A DNA stretch of 64,000 bases from Siphonodentalium dalli (taxonomy: Eukaryota > Mollusca > Scaphopoda > Gadilida > Siphonodentaliidae). Position 1 is the first letter of the stretch. Every line of letters starts with the position of its first letter. The notes under the pieces were generated by a model. The model searched no databases. It was not told the origin of the DNA and saw only the letters and a list, made by a program, of their open reading frames with translations. The position numbers were made by a program, and so were the translations under genes. The stretch lies in contig CP136061.1 of assembly GCA_032622095.1 (NCBI GenBank), positions 216,038,373 through 216,102,372 on the forward strand, read 5' to 3'. Positions 48,604-59,741 of this stretch are shown here, in pieces.

Positions 48604-49380
48604 CTCTTCTATATATTTTGAGAACTCCGTGTATTCGAGAGATAGCCCACACCCTCCGGACCTCAATGATATGATCGTGAATGAGTATTGATATACCCCA
48701 CTAAACTTTGACAAACACCAGTAATGGTGTGTAGATCATTTACATATCTCTCCTATATATTTTGATACAATCTATCTAATTTACATATCTCTCTTATATA
48801 TTTATGTTTGTGTGTGTGTTGTACTTCATACAAATCTACGATTCTCGACCGATCGGGACGAAACTTGGTACGTGTGTGTAGTTTGACCAGGCGGTGGTCG
48901 TTGTCGTATTGGCGAGCCCGCGCGACGCCCGTGCAGCGCATGCTCAGACGAGATCTCGGAAACGGGTGGAGCTATCGACTTGAAATTTGCTATGTGAATG
49001 TATCTTGCGCCGGGTACAAATATTATCGGGTCGCCGAGCCCGTGCGACGCCCGTGCAGCGCATGCGCAGACGAGATCTCGGAAACGGTGGAGCTATCGAC
49101 TTGAAATTTGCTATGTGAATGTATCTTGCGCCGGGTACAAATTTGATCGGGTCGCCGAGCCCGTGCGACACCCGTGCAGCGCATGCGCAGACGAGATCTC
49201 GGAAACGGGTGGAGCTATCGACTTGAAATTTGGCATGTGAATGTATCTTGCGCCGGGTACAAATTTTCATGCGCAGACCAGATCTCGGAAACTGGTGGAG
49301 CTACCGGGTACAAATTAAAAAAATATATATAAAAATGTCATGTTTCGGACAAGCCGCCGGTGGCGGGCTAACCTGCTAGT
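48604..49380 (+). mobile_element. Helentron-like unit A5
   Basis: Family A, somewhat more diverged and shorter near the 3' end. Complete hairpin and CTAGT terminus. Confidence 0.85.
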
Positions 49381-50696
49381 ACTATATATTTTGAGACTTC
49401 GTATATATATATGTATGTGTGTACTTCATAGAATCCAAAACGCGTGTATATATTGAGCTCAAACTTCCTATGTAGGTGTCAAATCCCACCGACACGACCG
49501 TGGTCGCGGTTTAGAGAAGCTCAGAGCACCCGTTCTCCAATCTCAAATCACCGCAAAGGCACGGCGTGGGTTAATCAAGTGATTATTTAATGAGCGTTTG
49601 TTTTTGACGCATCTCTATAAAGAGCGTCTGTTTCCCATTCAACGTTATTAGCATCTGCATAGTTATACGGGACCATTGAGTGCTTGCCTATGCGGGGAGA
49701 TTTATTGGAGCTCTTACAACATCATTGTTATAGTATGTATGACACTTAGGTCAGGGCTTAGGGGGGGGGGGGTAGTTATAGGCATAATGCTTCTGAGAAA
49801 TCCCGGTTACAAACCAACACTCACAATTTCGTATTTACGCAAACGTTATCGCTCGAAATGTATTCCCTGCGAGCACGGATGGCGCGCTTTGTTTTTACAG
49901 TATATACCTTTGGTATATACCGAAATCATCCCAGATAATCACGAATATAGCATCAGATTTCTCCCCAGATATACCGTTATAAAGCTACTGGAATCTGCCA
50001 ATCTACTCATAGAATCGAAAACGCGTGTAGGAATGGGCATCCCCACGGCAATGTCGGCTTATAAGACATCTGTACTACACATGACAGCCGATGGACAATT
50101 GGTCTCTGTATATGTACCAAAATTACGCCGCGTTGGTGACTGGGAAATTCCAGGGAATGCCGATTGAGCTCAAACTTGCTACCTACGGGAAGTGTCATAT
50201 ATATATGAGTGTGTCCTTTATAGACTCGAACCGATTGAGCTCAAACTTGCTAAATATTGACTGGGAAATTCCAGGGAATGCCGATTGAGCTCAAACTTGC
50301 TACCTACGGGAAGTGTCATATATATGTGTGTCCTTTATAGACTCGAACCGATTGAGCTCAAACTTGCTAAATACGGGAAGTGTCATGGACGGGTTCATTG
50401 AAAAACAAAAAAAAATCGGGTAAAATTGAAAAACAAAATTAAAAAGGCACAATTAACTCCTTGAAAAACCAAAAAAAATCGGGTAAAATTTAAAAACAAA
50501 AAATTAAAAAAGCACAATTAACTCATTGAAAAACAAAATAATTAACTCATTGAAAAACAAAAAATAAATTGTCATGTTTCTGACTATTGCCGAAATTTGC
50601 TGCAAATGCAGCACAAGTGTCTCGGAACCTGTTGCAATTGCTTTTTCGAACAAAGCCATGGGACGAATGCCGCCAGTTGCGGGCTAACCTGCTAGT
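49381..50696 (+). mobile_element. Helentron-like unit C2
   Basis: Shares the C1 start and the segment with frame TEIIPDNHEYSIRFLPRYTV, then has its own tandem duplication (CGATTGAGCTCAAACTTGCT near 50160, 50225 and 50280). Ends GCCGCCAGTTGCGGGC, then TAACCTGCTAGT. The 163-codon open frame at 49676-50167 is not supported as a gene. Confidence 0.82.
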
Positions 50697-51318
50697 CTAT
50701 TATATATTTTGGAAGATCTGTCTGTGTGTGTGTCTGTGTGTCTGTGTGTCTGTGTGTTCGCGATGGACTCGAAAACGGCCGAACCGATTTAGATGAAACT
50801 TGGTATGTGGGAGTATTTTCGGCCGAGAACTGGCATAGGCCTATTAATTTGTCCGTGCGACGTGACCTTGACCTTGAAATCGGGTAATTTCAAGGTCAAA
50901 CGCCCGAATATCAAAGGATTTCGATGAAACTTGCTATGTGGGGGTACTTTCTTATGGCGAGTCTCATAAGCATATTCATTTGCCCGTGCGACGTGACCTT
51001 GACCTTGTAATCGGGTAACTTCAAGGTCAAATCGCCAATTTTGATGGGATTTCGACGAAATTTGATACGTGGGGTTACTTTTGTCCACTGATTGTTTTGG
51101 ACGGGTCCAATCGTGACCCCGACCAGACCTTGATCTTCAAAATGATCAATTCAAGGTCAAATCGGGTAAAACCTGATGGATTTCGACGGGCACGTTTGTC
51201 GGGTACTTTTGTCCGGGCAGTGTTTTTGGACTGGTCAAATCGTGACCCCACTTGACCTTGACCTTCAAAATGGACAATTCAGGGTCAAAGCCCGGACGAA
51301 GTCGGGTCACCTTCTAGT
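50697..51318 (+). mobile_element. Helentron-like unit D1
   Basis: Starts CTATTATATATTTTGGAAGA, has a (TGTC)n/(TG)n tract, modules with GACCTTGACCTTGAAATC and AAACTTGGTATGTGG, and ends GCCCGGACGAAGTCGGG, then TCACCTTCTAGT. Confidence 0.88.
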
Positions 51319-51800
51319 CTATTATATGTTTTGGAAGATCTGTCTGTGTGTCTGTCTGTGTGTCTGTGTGTTCGCGATGGACTCGAAAACGGCCGAACCG
51401 ATTTCGATGAAACTTGGTATGTGGGGGTATTTTCGGCCGAGAACTGGCATAAGCATATTCATTTGCCCGTGCGACGTGACATTGACCTTGAAATTGGGTA
51501 ACTTCAAGGTCAAATCGCCAATTTTGATGGGATTTCGACGAAATTTTATACGTGGGGTTACTTTTGTCCACTGATTGTTTTGGACGGGTCCAATCGTGAC
51601 CCCGACCAGACCTTGACCTTCAAAATGATCAATTCAAGGTCAAATCGGGTAAAACCGGATGGATTTCGACGGGCACGTTTGTTGGGTACTTTTGTCCGGG
51701 CAGTGTTTTGGACTGGTCAAATCGTGACCCCACCTGACCTTGACCTTCAAAATTGACAATTCAAGGTCAAAGCCCGGACGAAGTCGGGTCACCTTCTAGT
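51319..51800 (+). mobile_element. Helentron-like unit D2
   Basis: Shortest D unit: one module fewer than D1, same start and hairpin end. Confidence 0.88.
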
Positions 51801-52520
51801 CTATTATATATGTTGGAAGATCTGTCTGTCTGTCTGTGTGTTCGCGATGAACTCGAAAACGGCCGACCCGATTTCGATGAAACTTGGTATGTAGGGGTAT
51901 TTTCGGCCGGGGTGGCATGGGCCTATTAATTTGTCCGTGCGACGTGACCTTGATCTTGAAATCGGCTAATTTCAAGGTCAAACGCCCGAATATCACTGGA
52001 AACTTGGTATGTGGGGATACTTAAGGCCGGGGAGTGGCATAAACCTATTAATTTGCCGTGCGATGTGACCTTGACCTTGAAATCGGGTCATTTCAAGGTC
52101 AAACGCCCGAATATCACGGTATTTCGATGAAACTTGGTATGTGGGGGTACTTTCGTATGGGGAGTCTCATAAGCATATTCATTTGCCCGTGCGACGTGAC
52201 CTTGACCTTGAAATCGGGTTTATTCAAGGTCAAATCGCCAATTTTGATGGGATTTCGACGAAATTTGATACATGGGGTTACTTTTGTCCACTGAGTGTTT
52301 TGGACGGGTCATATCGTGACACCGACCTCACCTTGACCTTCAAAATGATCAATTCGAGGTCAAATCGGGTAAAACCGGATGGATTTCGACGGGCACGTTT
52401 GTCAGGTACTTTTGTCCGGGCAGTGTTTTGGACTGGTCAAATCGTTACCCCACTTGACCTTGACCTTCAAAATGGACAATTCAAGGTCAAAGCCCGGACG
52501 AAGTCGGGTCACCTTCTAGT
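51801..52520 (+). mobile_element. Helentron-like unit D3
   Basis: D unit with an extra copy of the CGCCCGAATATCAC module. Ends in the family-D hairpin and CTAGT. Confidence 0.88.
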
Positions 52521-53098
52521 CTATTATATATTTTGGGAAATCTGTCTGTCTATGTGTGTGTCTGTTCACGACGGACTCGAAAACGGCCGATTTCGATGAA
52601 ACTTGGTATGTTGGGATACTTTCGGACGGGGGTGGCATGGACGTGACCTTGACCTTGAAATCGGGTCATTTCAAGGTCGAACGCCCGAGTATCACGAGAT
52701 TTCGATGAAAATTAGTGTTTAGGGATACCTTCGTGTGGGGAGTGTCGTAAGCCTATTCGTTTGCCCGTGCGACGTGACCTTGACCTTGACATCGGGTCAA
52801 TTCAAGGTCAAATCGCGAATTTTACTTTTGTCCACTGAGTGTTTTGGACGGGTCGAGTCGTGACACAGACCTCACCTTGACCTTCAAAATGATCAATTCG
52901 AGGTCAAATAGGGTAAAACCGGATGGATTTCGACGGGTACTTTTGTCGGGTACTTTTGTTCGGGCAGTGTTTTGGACGGGTCAAATCGTGACCCCACCTG
53001 ACCTTGACCTTCAAAATGGACAATTCAAGGTCAAATCGCGCAATTCGCCGAAAAGCAGAGGGGAAACACCACGGACGAAGTCGGGTCCACCTGCTAGT
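52521..53098 (+). mobile_element. Helentron-like unit D4 (last of the array)
   Basis: Family D; the hairpin is slightly altered (CACGGACGAAGTCGGGT), then CCACCTGCTAGT. Its tail AATTCGCCGAAAAGCAGAGG resembles the nested unit at 6083-6580 more than D1-D3. Confidence 0.85.
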
Positions 53099-53139
53099 TT
53101 GTATATATATGCTCTTCTAAATTGAGGAGGTTAACAACT

Positions 53140-54240
53140 CCTAAATTGAGGAGGTTAACAATAAACTACTACTCTCTCCCTCTTTTTCCTCCTCCTCCTC
53201 ACCACTCTCTTCTCTCTCATCAGTCTTATCTCTCCTCTTTCTCCTTTATCTCTCCATCTCATCCTCTTTCTCTCCGACTCTCTCTTCTATCTACGAGCTC
53301 TCTCATCTTTCCTCCTTCCAACTATTCATATCGATATGCATGCACTGACCGGACCATGCATGAATATCGATTCTGCGAATGCATTCCGAGAACCACATGA
53401 CTGAGTTGTTTGGATAGTGGGTACGGCTGCACTAATGCGCTAAATCGACGTTGAACTGAGTTAGAGTAACCCCAGATCACGTGGGACAGGTTTCAACCGG
53501 CATGCGATGATCGTGATCGTGAATAATTTAATTATGTTCCATACGAATCCTAACATTCTCGATGCGTTTATTTGAACAACACAATGTATGTTCCGCGCCC
53601 TGTCTGTCCGACAGATTGAAGAAAAATTGACTTGAAAATCGGAAATCGTGGGGGGGGGGGTCATGACAACAAAAGAGCCAGAATCGGTTCTAATTAGAAC
53701 ATTATACATCGCGTTGGTTACCTTGAAGGAAAATATAGAACTGCTTGGACCTATAGACCTTGGCAGGGTTTACTTGATCGTATATCATGCGTGAACCTGC
53801 ATGTCTTTCACTTGTTGCACGCATTGTGGTTCTATATAACAATTAGGCACGCGCTGACATTTTAACGGAACAATTGTCTATGACACCATCAAGATAAAGT
53901 ATATTACATCTGGAAAGGTGGCGTCAGTGGTGTATCATTGCACAATTCATATATTACTGCAGCAACATTTATAGCTGTAGCTCATTTGGGTTTTCCCGTA
54001 CTGCGTTAACTTGATGCCGTGCATGCATCAACGGGCCATTCCCAGATTCCTTGTTTATCAGAAATCGTTTTAAAATAATCGGCACGGAGTATATCAGTTT
54101 TGTGATATCACTATGGATACATACATCTAATAAATTTGGATTTCGAACAGAACGTACACTCGTAATTAAAATCCGAGGTAAGTGGATGATAGAGGCTAAA
54201 CTATATATCTTGTAAGAACTGGTAAGTAAATTTAAATTAT
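53140..54240 (+). repeat. Repeat F, copy 2 (longest)
   Basis: A CT-rich tract (53170-53325), then the conserved block 53335-53490 with the 14-codon frame MHEYRFCECIPRTT. About 570 bp of copy-specific sequence follows, then the second conserved block (54060-54240) ending in CTGGTAAGTAAAT, a strong 5' splice-site match also present in copy 1. Confidence 0.6.
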
Positions 54241-54477
54241 AAGATACGACTGTACTTGTATATATTATGACATGTATATAACATAGGAAACAACATCCGA
54301 TATTTAAATAGGCACATACAATTTAAATTCTAATTACAATTGTCAGGAGACTCAGGACATAATAGAAACAAAACAAACGAAACAAAATAAAGCAGCTGGG
54401 GAAACATGATTTTATGTGTGATTCGGGTTTTCAAATTCATAGTATCCACTAAATATACTCATTGAATTATCGTCATC

Positions 54478-54986
54478 TCCTATATATTTTGAAGACCTCT
54501 GTCTGTCTGTCTGTCTGTCTGTCTGTCATTTATACAAATCTACGATTCTCGACCGATCGGGACGAAACTTGGTACGTGAGTGTAGTTTGACCAGGCGGTG
54601 AACGTTGTCGTATTGGCGAGCCCGTGCGGCGCCCGCTTCGCGCATGCGCAGACGAGATCTCGGAAACGGGTGGAGCTATCGACTTGATATTTGGTATGTG
54701 AATGTATCTTGCCCCGGATACGAATTTTATCGGGTCACCGAGCCCGTGCGACGTCAGCTTCGCGCATGCGCAGACGAGATCTCGGAAACGGGTGGAGCTA
54801 TCGACTTGAAATTTGGTATGTGAATGTATCTTGCCCCGGATAAGAATTTTATCGGGTCGCCGAGCCCGTGCGACGCCAGCTTCGCGCATGCGCAGACCAG
54901 ATCTCGGAAACGGGTAGAGCGATCGAAATTTGGTTTTTGAATAGCCCGGATGAATAGCCCGGACAACGTCGGGCTCATCGGCTAGT
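54478..54986 (+). mobile_element. Helentron-like unit E1
   Basis: Starts CTATATATTTTGAAGACCTC, then (TGTC)n. Three GCATGCGCAGAC modules of about 122 bp. Ends AGCCCGGACAACGTCGGGCT, then CATCGGCTAGT. Confidence 0.87.
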
Positions 54987-55516
54987 CTCATATATATTTT
55001 GAAGACCTCTGTCTGTATGTATGTTTGTTTGTTTGTTTGTTTGTTTGTCTGTCTGTCTGTCTGTCATTTATACAAATCTACGATTCTCGACAGATCGGGA
55101 CGAAACTTGGTACGTGTGTGTAGTTTGACCAGGCGGTGAACGTTGTCGTATTGGCGAGCCCGTGCGGCGCCCGCTTCGCGCATGCGCAGACGAGATCTCG
55201 GAAACGGGTGGAGCTATCGACTTGAAATTTGCTATGTGAATGTCTCTTGCCCCGGATACGAATTTTATCGGATCGCCGAGCCCGTGCGACACCAGCTTCG
55301 CGCATGCGCAGACGAGATCTCGGAAACGGGTGGAGCTATCGACTTGAAATTTGCTATGTGAATGTATCTTGCCCCGGATACGAATTTTATCGGGTCGCCG
55401 AGCCCGTGCGACGCCAGCTTCGCGCATGCGCAGACCAGATCTCGGAAACGGGTAGAGCTATCGACTTGAAATTTTGTTTTTGAATAGCCCGGACAACGTC
55501 GGGCTCATCGGCTAGT
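54987..55516 (+). mobile_element. Helentron-like unit E2
   Basis: Same plan as E1, with a (TTTG)n plus (TCTG)n tract near the 5' end. Directly joined to E1. Confidence 0.87.
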
Positions 55517-56129
55517 CTCATATATATTTTGAAGACCTCTGTCTGTCTGTATGTTTGTTTGTTTGTTTGTTTGTCTGTCTGTCTGTCATTAATACAAATC
55601 TACGATTCTCGACCGATCGGGACGAAACTTGGTACGTGTGTGTAGTTTGACCAGGCGGTGAACGTTGTCGTATTGGCGAGCCCGTGCGGCGCCCGCTTCG
55701 CGCATGCGCAGACGAGATCTCGGCAACGGGTGGAGCTATCGACTTGAAATTTGGTATGTGAATGTGTCTTGCCCCGGATACGAATTTTATCGGGTCGCCG
55801 AGCCCGTGCGACGCCAGCTTCGCGCATGCGCAGACCAGATCTCGGAAACGGGTGGAGCTATCGACTTGAAATTTGGTATGTGAATGTATCTTGCCCCGGA
55901 TACGAATTTTATCGGGTCGCCGAGCCCGTGCGACGCCAGCTTCGCGCATGCGCAGACGAGATCTCGGAAACGGGTGGAGCTATCGACTTGAAATTTGGTT
56001 TTTGAATGCGACGCCAGCTTCGCGCATGCTCAGACCAGATCTCGGAAACGGGTAGAGCTATCGACTTGAAATTTGGTTTTTGAATAGCCCGGATGAATAG
56101 CCCGGACAACGTCGGGCTCATCGGCTAGT
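55517..56129 (+). mobile_element. Helentron-like unit E3
   Basis: Same plan, with an additional truncated module near 56005. Directly joined to E2 and to D5. Confidence 0.87.
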
Positions 56130-56886
56130 CTATTATATATTTTGGAAGATCTGTGTGTGTGTGTGTGTGTGTGAGGGTGTGTCTGTGTGTGTGTCTGTCT
56201 GTAATCGATGGACTCAAAAACGGCCGAGCCGTTTCGATGAAACTTGGTATGTGTGGGTATTTTCGGCCGGGGAGTGACATGGGCCTATAAATTTGCCCGT
56301 GGGACGTGACCTTGACCTTGAAATCGGGTAATTTCAAGGTCAAACGCCCGAATATCACGGGATTTCGATGAAACTTGGTATGTGGGGATACTTTCGTATG
56401 GGGAGTCTCATAAACATATTAATTTGCCCGTGCGGCGTGACCTTGGTCTTGAAATCGGGTCATTTCAAGGTCAAACGCCCGAATATCACGGGATTTCGAT
56501 GAAACTTGGTATGTGGGGGTACTTTCGTATGGGGAGTCTCATAAGCATATTCATTTGCCCGTGCGACTTGACCTTGAAATCGGGTCAATTCAAGGTCAAA
56601 TCGCCAATTTTGATGGTATTTCGACGAAATTTTATACATCGGGTTACTTTTGTCCACTGGGTGTTTTGGACGGATCAAATCGTGACCCCGACCTGACCTT
56701 GACCTTCAAAATGATAAATTCAAGGTCAAATCGGGTAAAACCGGATGGATTTCGACGGGTACTTTTGTCGGGTACTTTTGTTCGGGCAGTGTTTTGGACG
56801 GGTCAAATCGTGACCCCACCTGACCTTCACCTTCAAAATGGACAATTCAAGGTCAAAGCCCGGACGAAGTCGGGTCACCTTCTAGT
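56130..56886 (+). mobile_element. Helentron-like unit D5
   Basis: Starts CTATTATATATTTTGGAAGA, then a (TG)n tract. It has the most complete set of GACCTTGACCTT modules in this part of the window and ends GCCCGGACGAAGTCGGG, then TCACCTTCTAGT. A family switch within one array (E to D) occurs at its left edge. Confidence 0.88.
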
Positions 56887-57034
56887 GTTATATATAACCA
56901 ATTATTTACTAAATGGAATCTCCCACTAGGGTTATGAAAGTATACATTATTTATTAACATCCATCAAGACGAACAATATACCACGACATTCCAATGTATG
57001 CTTTTATAACCTGATAACTGATAGGAGAATCCAT

Positions 57035-57744
57035 TTAAAGGCCCACTTAATTTTCGAACCCCCAGATTACTTTATATAAAATATATGCCATATTATATAC
57101 CATGAACCCCCAGATTACTTTATATAAAATATATGCCATATTATATACCATGAACCCCCAGATTACTTTTTATAAAATATATGCCATATTATATACCATG
57201 AACCCCCAGATTACTTTATATAAAATATATGCCATATTATATACCATGAACCCCCAGATTACTTTATATAAAATATATGCCATATTATATACCATGAACC
57301 CCCAGATTACTTTATATAAAATATATGCCATATTATATACCATTTGAAAGAGGAAGCTCCAAAACATTGTATTATCAACTTATCCGATGTAATAAACTGT
57401 GGACATGTTGTTTTTGTTGAGTTGCTAATACGTTTTGTCATCAAGATTGAAGTAAACATCAGTATTATTTTCAATGCATGGGGGGGATAACTCTATATAT
57501 TAAAGATAGAGTTTTTCCTCTTTCATTGAAAAAGTTTGAATTCTGTTGCATTCTGGGTGCCAGAGGGGGGAAGTCTTCAGCAGTTTTCTATTTCTCTGTG
57601 GGCATCTTCTGAGACACAGATATTTAAAATAGTGATGAATTATAGTATTTTAATCATATTTTATGGCCTAGATTGTTATTAAAACCGTATATCAAGTCAC
57701 TATAAAAAAAAAATCGGAGACTCGAAAATTAAGTGGGCCTTTAA
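57035..57744. mobile_element. TTAA element T2 with 48-bp tandem repeat
   Basis: TTAA at 57035-57038 and 57741-57744. TIR AGGCCCACTTAATTTTCGA. A second copy of its right end lies at 59370-59495. No transposase; a piggyBac/Kolobok-type non-autonomous element is likely. Confidence 0.88.
57055..57345. repeat. 48-bp tandem repeat, six units
   Basis: The unit contains GAACCCCCAGATTACTTTAT and ATATGCCATATTATATACCAT. It is almost invariant, with one T/A change near 57170. Because 48 is a multiple of three, several frames stay open; these are not proteins. Confidence 0.97.
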
Positions 57745-57933
57745 TAAAGAAAGGGTTAGAGTAGCCACGTGCATGATGTGACGTGATTGGGAGAACAAAC
57801 AAAAAACGGAAATCGCTTCGTTATTTCTGTTATTTCGCCATTTCAAAAATATAGCGTCAGTGGACTGTGGAAGCTGTCGTCGTCCAGCAAATAATATCAG
57901 CAAATCATTATTGTTGCTTTCCGATTTGTAAAA
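57745..57933 (+). promoter_or_regulatory. Possible promoter/leader of the 57.93-kb exon
   Basis: Contains GCCACGTGCATG (E-box) and TGTGACGTGATTGG (CRE-like half-site and an ATTGG box). Part of this stretch also occurs at 17385-17480, so it may belong to a repeat. Confidence 0.25.
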
Positions 57934-58033
57934 ATGGACACCAATACAGAAGGAATTGTTTTGATTCACGAGCTGCCTTCCAGAGCAAATGAGAACTCCT
58001 ATGGTCTTGATAATGTCGCGGTGAAACATGGAG
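57934..58033 (+). CDS. Possible first coding exon (33 codons)
   Basis: Function not recognised. ATG at 57934 in a favourable context (GTAAAAATGGAC) opens 33 codons (MDTNTEGIVLIHELPSR and on) up to GGAG/GTACAT, an acceptable 5' splice site at 58034. Without splicing the frame stops at 58052 after 39 codons. The peptide is unlike repeat-derived frames in this window. It lies between a TTAA element and dispersed repeats, so any downstream exons would have to lie beyond these. A stranded or retroposed fragment is equally possible. Confidence 0.3.
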
Positions 58034-58139
58034 GTACATATATAATGACATAATCATATTGATATAACTGTGCATGCATACAATGTCGGCGTTTCTTGCA
58101 TGGAGTATACGTTGTCGGAGGTCTGGGCGCGGTAGTTAT

Positions 58140-58605
58140 GGCATAAACTCAAAAAAGTGCTGAATGGCAGGGACCAGCATAATCGATTCCAAAACAAGAA
58201 TATGATATGAATGTGTCGGACATGACGGCTGATCGAATGGTGTAGGGCTGGCTTGTCCATTTCCGTTTTCACGGGAAGCGGAAATTCCCAGGATATTTAT
58301 AAATTTGTGGAAAACCCAAAGAAAACAATGGATTTCTACATGTCGGCATTCGTTCAAATATTTACATCTATTTATATTTACCTTTAAAAGACGACAAGCC
58401 TCTAAAGACTCCATTTCGAAAAGAGGGATTAACCAGGCCAGGCCCATCCTGAATTCAACTATTATAGTTATATTTACATGTGATAAAGGGATGTCCCAAG
58501 AGGCATTACATACATACACGACATACACACAAGTCAGAAATGGTAACGCCACCAAGATCATATTATTAGCCATAAATATAAATTTTAATACAATTATTCT
58601 ATAAA
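58140..58605 (+). repeat. Dispersed repeats H and G in series
   Basis: H (58196-58480) closely matches 41590-41910 with small indels. G (58530-58605) matches 893-975. This copy shows that H and G are parts of one element. Confidence 0.8.
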
Positions 58606-58701
58606 CTAGCTTTCATGTGGGAAATTTGCATACTTCTATATTTCAAGTTTTCCCGTTTCTCGTGTTATACATTACTTTCTTCAAACTGTCTTCTTTGTTA
58701 C

Positions 58702-59280
58702 ACAAGCTGATGGGCCCGACTTCGTCCGGGATGTTTCCCATCTGATTTCCGGCGAAAGGCGCGATTTGACCTTCAATTGACTATTTCGAAAGTCAAGGTT
58801 AGGTCAGGGTCATGATTTGACCCGTCCAAAACACCCCCACCCGGAGAAAAGTACCACTAGGTATCAACTTTCGTCGAAATCCGTCCGTTTTACCCCACTT
58901 GACCTTTAATTAACAATTTTGAAGGTCAAGGTAAGGTCGGAGTCATGATTTGACCCGTCCAAAACACTCCCCCGACAAAAGTACCCATAGGTATCAAATT
59001 TCGTCGAAATCCATCCGTTTTACCCGATTTGACCTTTGATTGACCACATTGAAGGTCAAGGTCACGCCGGTGTCACGATTTGACCCGTTCAAAACACTCC
59101 GCGGACAAAAGTATCCCTAGGTATCAAATTTCGCCGAAATTTGTCCGTTTTACCCAAATTGACCTTGCATTGACAGTTTTAAAGGTCAAGGTCAGGTCGG
59201 GCTCACGATTTGACCCGTCCAAAACACTTCCCGGACACAAATACCCATAAGTATCAAATTACGTTGAAATCTATGGAAAG
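58702..59280 (-). mobile_element. Helentron-like family D, 5'-truncated
   Basis: Starts GGGCCCGACTTCGTCCGGG (reverse of the 3' hairpin). Four successive modules with AAGGTCAAGGTCAGGTCG-type blocks and TATCAAATTTCGTCGAAATC. The 5' microsatellite and start are missing. Confidence 0.78.
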
Positions 59281-59369
59281 CCGAAGAGGACATGTTAGTT
59301 GCTAATTGCTAGATATACGACGCACGACTTGTCGCGGTATTTTAAAGGTGTTTCAAACTAGGAGATAGA

Positions 59370-59495
59370 AGGATTCTGCGTTTCAAATGGTGATGAATTA
59401 TAGTAATGTATTCAAATTTTATGGCATAAATTGTTATTAAAACCGTATATACTATAACAAAAATGAATGACTCGAAAATTAAGTGGGCCTTTAAA
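59370..59495. mobile_element. TTAA element T2, right-end fragment
   Basis: GTGATGAATTATAGTAATGT, TTGTTATTAAAACCGTATAT and CTCGAAAATTAAGTGGGCCT, then TTTAA, match 57630-57744. Confidence 0.82.
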
Positions 59496-59499
59496 CAAA

Positions 59500-59740
59500 G
59501 TCACAATTGCAGTTAGGCTCATCTCATACTCGTTTAATCAGCGATATTCTGCTGCGCAGTTTGTTATAGTTCCCAGTATTCATTGAGCGTTATAGCCCCA
59601 CTGTTATAATTCGCCTTTAGCAGGCGTACTCTTGCCTCAGATTATTGAGATATTAGGTCACACGTAATGACATTAAATCGCATGGAAACATAGCAATTGT
59701 GTGGGCTGCTTGGCGTGAATATTTAATGAGAAATAAAGTC
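59500..59740. other. Unassigned sequence
   Basis: No supported feature. Confidence 0.4.
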
Positions 59741-59741
59741 A

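Noticed and set aside
42711-49270. Dozens of overlapping 60-130-codon open frames with RARRPDK, DSSTRFRDLVCACA and similar strings on both strands
   Set aside because: They are translations of the iterated 122-bp Helentron module on both strands. The same strings recur at 3.2-3.6 and 54.6-56.0 kb.
49676-50167. 163-codon frame in unit C2
   Set aside because: Starts in unit-specific sequence and runs through duplicated Helentron blocks; only the short segment shared with C1 merits a check.
57102-57347. 81-codon frame with a repeated MNPQITLYKIYAILYT unit
   Set aside because: Arises from a 48-bp tandem repeat divisible by three; AT-rich and inside a TTAA element.
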